A stretch of DNA of 5,535 bases from Candidatus Zixiibacteriota bacterium (GTDB taxonomy: Bacteria > Zixibacteria > MSB-5A5 > GN15 > FEB-12). The translations under genes were made by a program, and so were the position numbers. The DNA is taken from NCBI GenBank assembly GCA_023132995.1, contig JAGLXI010000198.1, positions 1-5,535 on the forward strand. Direction: 5' to 3'. A model generated the notes under the pieces. That model was not told the DNA's origin. It saw only the letters and a list, made by a program, of their open reading frames with translations, and did not search any database. This document shows, piece by piece, positions 1 through 5,458 of the stretch. Each line of letters opens with the position of its first letter. Positions within the stretch are counted from its first letter, which is position 1.

Positions 1-294
1 GAAATCCGCGAACTCGTCGGCGCTGGTAACCTTTTGAAGCGAGAGCATCGCCAGACGGTGCCGTACCGGTGCGAATCTTTTGGAAGGGGCGGCCCCGACG
101 CGTTGGGTGGGAGAATCGGGCGTGACCAGTTGCGGGAACCGTCTCTCGATATCCAGCAGGCGGTCGTAGAGGTGATCGTACTCGGCATCGGAGAGAACGG
201 GGTTGTCATCGACGTAATACAGCCGATTGTGCAGGTCTATTTGATCGCGCAGTCGCCTGAGCTCTGTGACGGTTTCCCTGTCCGGTCTGGCCAT
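1..294 (-). CDS. ligA: NAD-dependent DNA ligase LigA, N-terminal fragment (runs off the left edge)
   Basis: LigA seals nicks in duplex DNA using NAD+ and acts in replication and repair in the cytoplasm. Only 98 residues are in the window. They match the LigA N-terminal (Ia) domain, which binds the NMN half of NAD+. Visible motifs are HNRLYYVDDNPVLSDAEYD at residues 22-40 (with the family's H, YY, D and YD residues), TPDSPTQRVGAAP at 58-70, and the MLSL block at 83-86. The catalytic KxDG lysine would lie just beyond the edge. A small oddity is RHRLAMLSL, where most LigA proteins have HxxPMLSL. The ATG at 294 gives a normal LigA N-terminus but has no recognisable Shine-Dalgarno sequence. The frame stays open upstream to a TAG at 373-375 without another ATG, GTG or TTG. 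It follows the unknown gene by 31 bases on the same strand, so it is probably co-transcribed with the Tol-Pal genes. The family call is firm; the exact start is less so. Confidence 0.93.
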   Translation of the reverse strand, partial: MARPDRETVTELRRLRDQIDLHNRLYYVDDNPVLSDAEYDHLYDRLLDIERRFPQLVTPDSPTQRVGAAPSKRFAPVRHRLAMLSLQKVTSADEFADF

Positions 295-325
295 GACGGC
301 AATAAAGACGGAGCCTGCAGGACTG

Positions 326-857
326 TCAACAACTATGGAAAACGCCCGCCCGGCAGTCTTTGCGAAAAGCGGCTATCTCCTGTCCGGCGAGGTCATCGGT
401 GATATCGTCGATCAGGATCGCGCACAGTTCATGCCGGTTGTTCGCTTGCAGGATAACCGACTCGGAGAGGTAGTAGTTTTGTGTCGGCGCTGCGGCATCG
501 AAACGCAGGGCCAGCGTCGTTTTGTTCGTGTTTGCTGCCAGTGAGGGGTCGGCAATAGCCCGGCGAAAGTCGAGCCAGTGTATATCGGCGGCCTCTGCTA
601 CCACCGGCCTGGTGAGTCGAGGTTCGAGAGGCCACTGTCTTCGGGGAAGGTCAACCTCAATGAAGATCAGCCTGCCCTCGCGATCAAAATCCAGCTGGGT
701 GTTAGCTGACTCCAGGTAGGAGAAGAAACGACGGTCCTTTGAGAACAGCCCGATCTGTACGTAGAGGGAGTCTTCTTCCAGTTGATAGAAACCCCGCCCG
801 GGGCGGAATAGGCTCGGTCGGGGTTGAAATCCGCAACTTAATGGCCGTGGTAGCCAT
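326..857 (-). CDS. unrecognised protein, about 176 aa, reading frame disrupted by one base near its 5' end
   Basis: I do not recognise this gene. An ATG at 857 lies one base after the cpoB stop (TAG-C-ATG), the same junction as tolA/tolB, and reads 51 codons to a TAA at 702-704. Coding character then continues in another frame, which is open from 916 to a TGA at 326-328. That frame has no ATG, GTG or TTG before GTG 604. Dropping one base from a four-base run (CCCC at 792-795 or GGGG at 800-803, + strand) joins them into one protein beginning MATTAIKLRISTPTEPIPPR. The joined product is soluble, with no signal peptide or membrane segment, and rich in predicted beta strands. Two segments resemble each other (about 45-71 and 127-153), suggesting an internal duplication. 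The alternative is a 92-residue protein from GTG 604, but this would cut through an apparently continuous coding stretch. Whether the break is a sequence error, a true mutation or recoding cannot be told here. The C-terminus is also uncertain because of a possible second slip near 362-368. Confidence 0.6.
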
Positions 858-858
858 G

Positions 859-1626
859 CTAATTCAGTTCTTTGAGTCGTTCCCGGGCTTGTTCGGCTTC
901 CAGAGTCCCGGGATAATCATCTACCAACCGCTGGAATATCTCTTTAGCCTCGTCCGTCTTCCCCAATTCCTGCTTCGAGCGGGCCAGTTTGTAGTATGCC
1001 CGGCCAAGCGTGGACGAACTCTGGTACTGTTTTACTAAGTATTCCAATTCGGCTATTGCCTCGGCATACTTCTCCTGGGAATAGTAGCATTCTCCGATCC
1101 AGTAGTGGGCATTTTCCACGTTCTCATGGTCCGGGCAATCGGCCAGGAATTTCCGGAAACCCTCGATGGCTTTTTCATATTCGGCGCGGCGCACCAGGAT
1201 GAAGGATTCGTCATAGGTGTTGTTGCAGTCGATAGTTGGTTTGGCTTCTGTGGCCGGGACATCCGGTTGTGCGCCCTGAGATCCGGTTAGGACATGCGTC
1301 ACCGCAGGCCGCTGGTTCATTTCGTCGATCTTTCGCATGAGGTCGTTGTTGTTCTCCAGAAGCACGGCAATCTGGCGGCTCAGTTCATTAACGGACTCAG
1401 CCATATCCGCGCGCAGTCGGTTATCCGATTCCGCTCCGGCGGCGATGGTCGAATCTATGCGTACTACCCGCTCGTATGTCTTGTCCGTCTGGGTGGCAAG
1501 GTCCCGGACCTCGCCCCTGAGTTCACTGACTTGCCTCTGCGTGGCGCATCCCCCCAGCCACAAGACAAGGAGAACCGCCATCGGGAAGATGGCGGTTGCG
1601 GTGAGTTTGTATCGGGCTATCATCAT
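859..1626 (-). CDS. cpoB: CpoB/YbgF, Tol-Pal-associated TPR lipoprotein
   Basis: CpoB (YbgF) binds TolA and, in E. coli, coordinates outer-membrane constriction with septal peptidoglycan synthesis. This 255-residue protein has a signal peptide ending in the lipobox LGGC (lipidated Cys27), a heptad-like coiled-coil region at about 30-105, a low-complexity linker at about 108-133, and TPR-type repeats at about 137-255. The repeats carry typical signatures such as YEKAIEGFRKFLADCPDH, AHYWIGECYYSQEKYAEAI and AYYKLARSKQELGKTDEA. This is the standard YbgF architecture. E. coli CpoB, by contrast, is a soluble periplasmic protein, so lipidation is a difference. The gene lies 15 bases after pal. An AGGGG sits 2 bases before the first ATG (1626) and 5 bases before the second (1623), so the second Met may be the true start. 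The TAG stop is followed after one base by the ATG of the next gene. Confidence 0.92.
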   Translation of the reverse strand: MMIARYKLTATAIFPMAVLLVLWLGGCATQRQVSELRGEVRDLATQTDKTYERVVRIDSTIAAGAESDNRLRADMAESVNELSRQIAVLLENNNDLMRKIDEMNQRPAVTHVLTGSQGAQPDVPATEAKPTIDCNNTYDESFILVRRAEYEKAIEGFRKFLADCPDHENVENAHYWIGECYYSQEKYAEAIAELEYLVKQYQSSSTLGRAYYKLARSKQELGKTDEAKEIFQRLVDDYPGTLEAEQARERLKELN

Positions 1627-1628
1627 AA

Positions 1629-1633
1629 CCCCT
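1629..1633 (-). promoter_or_regulatory. ribosome binding site of cpoB (AGGGG)
   Basis: AGGGG lies in the 15-base gap after the pal stop. The spacer is 2 bases to ATG 1626 and 5 bases to ATG 1623. Spacing therefore favours initiation at 1623, which would shorten the protein by one residue. Confidence 0.55.
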
Positions 1634-1641
1634 GACTATGC

Positions 1642-2154
1642 CTACTGCGAGATAATCCGGAATTCACAGCGCCTGTTCTTTCCCCAGGCCGCTTCGTTGT
1701 GACCAGCTTCAAGGGGACGTTCCTTCCCGTAGCTGATGATGGAAATCCGCTCCGGCGCTATTCCGCGGTTAACCAGATAGTCCTGGGAAGACCTGGCCCG
1801 CCTCTCGCCGAGCGACATGTTGTACTCCACCGTGCCTCGCTCATCGCAGTGGCCTTCGATCTTGATGATGGCATTCTCGAATTCGATGAGCAAACCATAG
1901 TTCTCGTCCAAGCTCGCTTTGGCATCGCCGCGGAGGTTGAACTTGTCGAAATCAAAATACACGGTTTGCAACTGTGACTCTTTCAGTTTGGGAGGCGGGG
2001 GTGGTGGTGGAGGAGGAGGTGTCGTATCTTCCACGACGACCGGAGTGGTGTCAACAGGGACCTCTTCGACAACCTCTTTGGGGCCACCGCAGGACATGCC
2101 TATGACCGAAACTGTCAGAAGCCCGATTACAACCAGCAAGCCAAGTCTTTTCAT
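1642..2154 (-). CDS. pal: Pal, peptidoglycan-associated outer-membrane lipoprotein
   Basis: Pal anchors the outer membrane to peptidoglycan and is released from or captured by TolB as the Tol motor works. From the chosen start it has 170 residues. It contains an MKR-type signal peptide ending at GMSC (Cys22), an acidic and valine-rich stretch, a run of ten prolines (46-55), and an OmpA-like peptidoglycan-binding domain (about 63-170). The domain carries YFDFDKFNL, GHCDERGTVEYN (101-112), LGERRA (115-120) and KNRRCEFRI near the end, all typical of Pal. The lipobox is atypical, with Gly where Leu, Val or Ile is usual at -3. I chose ATG 2154 because AGGG lies 9 bases before it. An in-frame ATG at 2163 would add MFD, but AGGG then abuts the start and the nearest GGAG is 18 bases away. 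The gene has its own promoter and leads into cpoB. Confidence 0.93.
   Translation of the reverse strand: MKRLGLLVVIGLLTVSVIGMSCGGPKEVVEEVPVDTTPVVVEDTTPPPPPPPPPPKLKESQLQTVYFDFDKFNLRGDAKASLDENYGLLIEFENAIIKIEGHCDERGTVEYNMSLGERRARSSQDYLVNRGIAPERISIISYGKERPLEAGHNEAAWGKNRRCEFRIISQ
1990..2019. repeat. ten-proline codon tract in pal, G-rich on the + strand
   Basis: Ten consecutive Pro codons (CCC, CCG, CCA and CCT all used) form the linker between the lipid anchor and the OmpA domain of Pal. On the + strand this reads as runs of GG to GGGGG spaced by single T, A or C bases. The tract is in frame. Mixed codon use argues against simple slippage of one triplet, although (TGG)3 and (AGG)3 blocks are present. 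Confidence 0.8.
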
Positions 2155-2163
2155 GTCAAACAT

Positions 2164-2167
2164 CCCT
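2164..2167 (-). promoter_or_regulatory. ribosome binding site that decides the pal start (AGGG)
   Basis: AGGG on the minus strand is immediately adjacent to ATG 2163 but 9 bases before ATG 2154. The latter spacing is workable, and it places a normal MKR signal-peptide start at 2154. Confidence 0.5.
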
Positions 2168-2212
2168 ATTTTTGCTAAAAACTCCTGTTTACGTTTCCTT
2201 CACAGTGAGACT

Positions 2213-2241
2213 AATTTAGGCCGGAGTTGCGGGGGGGTCAA
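2213..2241 (-). promoter_or_regulatory. sigma70-type promoter for pal-cpoB-downstream genes
   Basis: On the minus strand, TTGACC (2241-2236; 5 of 6 to consensus) and TAAATT (2218-2213; 4 of 6) are separated by exactly 17 bases. Transcription would begin near 2206, giving a leader of about 50 bases. Just upstream of the -35, 2242-2261 is almost all A and T (AATAAAATGTCTTTTTTATA) and could act as an UP element. This is the only sizeable gap within the locus (138 bases between the tolB stop and pal), which fits a secondary operon promoter. It was found by eye and has not been tested. Confidence 0.6.
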
Positions 2242-2301
2242 TATAAAAAAGACATTTTATTGCGTCCGGGGCGCTCTTTCGACAGTGCTGACGGCAAGTG
2301 T

Positions 2302-3621
2302 TTACGGCAGCGGTCCCCAGTTGGGGTTGGAACACACACCCTCACGTGTCAGGCGGCGTTGATTCCGACCGGTGAGGTCCATCGTGAAGATACTGCGCGA
2401 TCCCAGCCGTGTGGATGAAAAGATAACGTGTTTCCCATCCGGGGAGAAGTGCGGGTTCTCGTTCATGCCGACTTCCGTAAGCACGCGGTAGTCCCCCCCC
2501 GAGGTGTCAATAGAGGCCAGGTCAAAGCGCCGGGAAGGTGTGCGGCTCACAAACGTGATACGACCTCCCCGCGCCGACCAGATGGGAGAATCACTGTAGC
2601 TGCTCTGGTAGGTCAGCCGCCGTACTCCCAGGCCGTCGGAGTCCATCGTGTAAACCTGCGGCGCGCCGCTTCTATCCGAGGCAAAGGCCAACATGCTGCC
2701 GTCCGGCGACCAGGTCGGCGAGGTGTCGATGGCCCAGTGGTTGGTGAGCCGCTTTATAATGTTGCCGTCGGTATCCAGCACGTATATCTCGGAGTTGCCG
2801 TCCCGGGAGAGAACACAGGCGATTTTCCTGCCGTCGGGGGAAATGGCCGGGGCCGCGATAATGCCTGGGTATTCGGCGACCTTGGATACCTTGAGCGTGT
2901 TGATGTCGACCCTGTAGAGATGCGGATCTCCGTCAAGGTAGCTGATGAAGTAGACGTCGTTGCTTATGGGGGACATGACCGGGGAAAGATTGATGGAACC
3001 ATTGCTGGTGAGTTGCCGCTCATTGGCGCCGTCGAAATCGGCCAGGAACAGTTCTTTGGCCTGCCCGACTTCTCTGGCGTAGACAATCCTGGTCCGAAAG
3101 ATTCCCGGTTCACCGGTGAGCGTGTGCACGATCTGGTCGGCTATCTCATGCCCCATGTCCCGCCACTCGTCCCGGGGTCTTTCGATCCGGCCCTTGGCGA
3201 ACTGCTGTTTTCGGGAGGTGTCCCACAGACGCCATCGTGCCCGAATCATCGAACCCGGAAACTCGGCCTCCAGCCTCACGAGGTAAGTTGCGCCTAACCT
3301 TTTCCAGCCAAGGAGGTCCAGTTCGTCTATTTCGTACAGTTTGAGAAAGAAGCTGTCCGTCAGGACCAGGTCGAAGTCGGCGTAGAAATCCACGTCGAAC
3401 TGCACCACCGCGGTGATGTAACGCATCAGCGTGGAGTCGTAGCCGCTTATGTAATCGGTACCAACATAGGTCATTTCCTCCACGCCCACGGGCGTGGAAC
3501 GGATGTCGCCGGAGCGCAAAGTGTCAAAGAAGATGTTGCGTACGTTCCTCTCCTGGGCGGTAGCATCGGTGGCCGCCACAGCGAGCAGTGTGAATACCAG
3601 GACCTGGAATAATCGTCTCAT
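2302..3621 (-). CDS. tolB: TolB, periplasmic beta-propeller of the Tol-Pal system
   Basis: TolB is a soluble periplasmic protein that binds Pal through its propeller and TolA through its N-terminus. The 439 residues start with a Sec signal peptide (about 1-22, cleavage near ATA-QE). The TolB N-terminal domain (about 70-180) holds LLGWKRLGATYLVRLEAEF and IADQIVHTLTGEPGIFRTRIVYA, both typical of the family. A six-bladed PD40-type propeller (about 180-439) follows, with repeated SPDG motifs (261, 305, 393), DSDG/DTDG turns, RRLT or RLT strand ends and a final NPNWGPLP. Residues 23-68 look like a lineage-specific segment and do not resemble the E. coli TolA-binding N-terminus. The ATG lies one base after the tolA stop (TAG-C-ATG), with GGGG about 8 bases upstream, so translation is probably coupled to tolA. 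Length agrees with the family (about 430). Confidence 0.95.
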   Translation of the reverse strand: MRRLFQVLVFTLLAVAATDATAQERNVRNIFFDTLRSGDIRSTPVGVEEMTYVGTDYISGYDSTLMRYITAVVQFDVDFYADFDLVLTDSFFLKLYEIDELDLLGWKRLGATYLVRLEAEFPGSMIRARWRLWDTSRKQQFAKGRIERPRDEWRDMGHEIADQIVHTLTGEPGIFRTRIVYAREVGQAKELFLADFDGANERQLTSNGSINLSPVMSPISNDVYFISYLDGDPHLYRVDINTLKVSKVAEYPGIIAAPAISPDGRKIACVLSRDGNSEIYVLDTDGNIIKRLTNHWAIDTSPTWSPDGSMLAFASDRSGAPQVYTMDSDGLGVRRLTYQSSYSDSPIWSARGGRITFVSRTPSRRFDLASIDTSGGDYRVLTEVGMNENPHFSPDGKHVIFSSTRLGSRSIFTMDLTGRNQRRLTREGVCSNPNWGPLP

Positions 3622-3622
3622 G

Positions 3623-4303
3623 CTAATACCCCGGTTCGTACTTGAAGGGAAGGGTTATGCCGATGATCTCCTCCCCGAAGGAGCGGGGAAGAGGTGGGAA
3701 CGGGGCGGATCGGCTGACCGCGTGCAGGCAGCCGTCGTCAAAAGCCCCGATGCCGGAGGAGGTCTTAACCTGGACCTCGATTACCCGCCCCGACTTGATC
3801 ACCTGGAAGTAAACGACGCACACGATGGCTCCGTCGGCCGCTACGGGGTTGCGCCAGTTGCGGAGTATCTTGTTGAAAGCCTGGGTAAACCAGTACGGGT
3901 AATTGAAGGAAGTGTTGTCAATGGTTGCTCCCGCAAAGGGAGAACCGCCCCCGGTTATCGGCGAATGGATCTCTTCATCCTCGCCGCCCGGCCGGTCGGC
4001 GGTTTGCCCGTTGTGTACGGGCGGTTTCGGTTGCGGTTTCTCCTCGACAACGGCCTCATCCGCCGTGGTTGGCTCTCCCACCGTGATTTCCGGAATCTCC
4101 TCGGCGGCGGGTTGGGGGGTGCGGATCGCTATTGGCTCGGGAGGCTCCGCCTGGGGTGAAAGGATCTCAGCCGGAGCCAACAGTGACACCCTGATCACCT
4201 CATCATAATCAGACGGACTACCGACTTCGAAGGGGGATGCGAAAACGGTCATGGCGATCACCACAACATGAAGTAAAACTGATAAAATGACGTCCCGTTT
4301 CAT
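3623..4303 (-). CDS. tolA: TolA-like energy transducer (TonB/TolA C-terminal domain)
   Basis: TolA spans the periplasm and passes force from TolQR to TolB and Pal. This 226-residue protein has an N-terminal membrane anchor (about 6-23) with the Ser8/His12 pair seen in TonB and TolA anchors. A Pro/Glu-rich linker follows (about 44-115, many P and E, PKPP at 92-95), then a Gly/Ser stretch and a TonB/TolA-type C-terminal domain (about 133-226: RNWRNP, VVYFQVIKSGRVIEVQVKTSSG, APFPPLP). Cys162 and Cys192 sit where I recall the disulphide cysteines of E. coli TolA domain III. It is about half the length of E. coli TolA (421) because the long helical domain II is absent, so databases may call it a TonB family protein. 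Its position between tolR and tolB settles the role. The start is 4 bases after the tolR stop, with GGTGA just before it. Confidence 0.88.
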   Translation of the reverse strand: MKRDVILSVLLHVVVIAMTVFASPFEVGSPSDYDEVIRVSLLAPAEILSPQAEPPEPIAIRTPQPAAEEIPEITVGEPTTADEAVVEEKPQPKPPVHNGQTADRPGGEDEEIHSPITGGGSPFAGATIDNTSFNYPYWFTQAFNKILRNWRNPVAADGAIVCVVYFQVIKSGRVIEVQVKTSSGIGAFDDGCLHAVSRSAPFPPLPRSFGEEIIGITLPFKYEPGY

Positions 4304-4307
4304 GTGG

Positions 4308-4742
4308 TCACCGGAGAGTTCGGCGGGACTTTCTGCCTTCTTCGTAGCCGGTTATCAGCCCGATGGACTCGATTCCCATCTCCTTGAGACGGCCGATAAC
4401 CTCAATCGCGGTGCCGTAGGCGACGGCCGAGTCGCCGCGTACATAAACCGATCGGGTTCGCGCGGCCCGCATTTCGCGGTCCACGGCCTCCTCGAGACCC
4501 TCCAGCCGCGCCCAGGTGTCATTGACGTAGATGCCGCCCAGGGAATCCACCGTCACAATGACCCCCTGTACTTCCTCGTCCATGACCGGAGCGCGGGTCT
4601 TGGGCAGGTTGATCTCAATCCCCGACTGCAGCAGGGGCGCGGAAATCATAAAGACAATGAGGAGCACCAGGACAACATCGACAAGGTTGGCGATGTTTAT
4701 ATCCGCCATGGCCCGATAGGATCTGGGTCGCCGGCGATGCAT
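4308..4742 (-). CDS. tolR: TolR, ExbD-family proton-channel and regulator subunit
   Basis: TolR pairs with TolQ in the inner membrane to turn proton flow into movement of TolA. Its C-terminal domain lies in the periplasm. The 144 residues show a basic cytoplasmic N-terminus, one transmembrane helix (about 18-37) with the essential-type aspartate Asp22 (INIANLVDVVLVLLIVFM), and a periplasmic ExbD/TolR domain. That domain contains EINLPKTRAPV (43-53), VYVRGDSAVAYG (99-110) and IESIGLIT at 124-131. The ATG at 4742 overlaps the tolQ stop (TGATG) and is preceded by AGAGG 7 bases upstream, which supports this start over Met12 (4709). Length matches E. coli TolR (142). Overlap with tolQ implies coupled synthesis of the two motor subunits. 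Confidence 0.95.
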   Translation of the reverse strand: MHRRRPRSYRAMADINIANLVDVVLVLLIVFMISAPLLQSGIEINLPKTRAPVMDEEVQGVIVTVDSLGGIYVNDTWARLEGLEEAVDREMRAARTRSVYVRGDSAVAYGTAIEVIGRLKEMGIESIGLITGYEEGRKSRRTLR

Positions 4743-5458
4743 CAGCGCGCCTCTTTCTTGGCGGAGGCCAGGAACTCCAGGATGAACGAGCCCGCATAGT
4801 CATTGAGGAACTTGGTCTTATTGCTGGCCCAGTTGTAGCCGATAACGGCCGGGATGGCCGCTCCTAAGCCGACAATAGTGGCCAGCAAGGCCTCGGCGAT
4901 CCCCGGCGCTACCACGGCCAGCGAGGCAGATCCTCGTTCACCGATAGCCCAGAAAGAGTTCATGATACCGACCACCGTGCCCAGCAGTCCCATGAAGGGA
5001 GCACTATTACCAGTGGTGGCCAGGAAAATGACCTGCCTTTCCAGCTTTCCTATTTCCTCGGTGGCCGTTCTTTCCATAGTCATCTCAACGATCTCAAAGT
5101 CGCTCTCGTCGAGCGGCCGCAGCCTCTCCTTAAGACCACCGGCTTCGTTCTTCGCCTGGCTCAATTGCGTGAGTTCGGCGTAGCCGGCTGCGAATATCTG
5201 CGACAGGGGAGAAGCGCTGTTGGATTTGGCCTGGCCGATATTATCGGCGATTCTCCGGGACCGGCGAAAGGAGTGCAAGAAACTCTCCGTGGCGCTCTCC
5301 GCTGCTCTGAATTGCCGCCACTTGTGGAGAATTATGACCCAGGACACCAGCGACATGAAGGTCAGGGCCGAAAGCACAACGAGGCCGAAAATCGACGTAT
5401 CCCCGATGATCTGCCACAGGGAACCGCCGAAAATGCTTGGCAGAATGATATTGTTCAT
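4742..5458 (-). CDS. tolQ: TolQ, MotA/TolQ/ExbB-family motor subunit
   Basis: TolQ is the multi-pass inner-membrane scaffold of the Tol motor. From the chosen start it has 238 residues (E. coli 230) with three membrane helices: about 23-44, 144-168 and 183-206. A cytoplasmic loop lies between the first and second helices. Family signatures are SLVSWVIILHKWRQF (36-50), NSAPFMGLLGTVVGIMNSF (151-169) and VAPGIAEALLATIVGLGAAI (183-202). Thr161 and Thr194 occupy the positions of the channel-lining threonines of E. coli TolQ. An in-frame ATG at 5521 would add 21 charged residues unlike other TolQ N-termini, so I prefer ATG 5458. However, its Shine-Dalgarno is poor (AAGG about 17 bases upstream). 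The stop overlaps the tolR start by one base. This is probably the first Tol gene of the operon, although what precedes it is outside the window. Confidence 0.94.
   Translation of the reverse strand: MNNIILPSIFGGSLWQIIGDTSIFGLVVLSALTFMSLVSWVIILHKWRQFRAAESATESFLHSFRRSRRIADNIGQAKSNSASPLSQIFAAGYAELTQLSQAKNEAGGLKERLRPLDESDFEIVEMTMERTATEEIGKLERQVIFLATTGNSAPFMGLLGTVVGIMNSFWAIGERGSASLAVVAPGIAEALLATIVGLGAAIPAVIGYNWASNKTKFLNDYAGSFILEFLASAKKEAR

Noticed and set aside
34..402. Open frame of 122 codons on the + strand
   Set aside because: It is antisense to the LigA N-terminus, which matches its family residue by residue.
326..604. A separate 92-residue protein starting at GTG 604
   Set aside because: The same frame has convincing coding character for about 60 codons upstream of this GTG, so the GTG is more likely internal to a longer, frame-disrupted gene.
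2238..2275. Possible terminator after tolB (GCGCCCCGGACGC and the AT-rich inverted repeat)
   Set aside because: The GC stem is only about 3 base pairs, and the AT-rich stem is imperfect and overlaps the -35. It does not form a convincing intrinsic terminator.
2428..3297. Open frame of 289 codons on the + strand
   Set aside because: It lies wholly antisense to tolB, whose protein is clearly real. Its translation is rich in R, G and V with no recognisable domain, as expected for an antisense shadow in GC-rich sequence.
3494..4159. Open frame of 221 codons on the + strand
   Set aside because: It is antisense to the tolB start and tolA, and its product has no recognisable domain.
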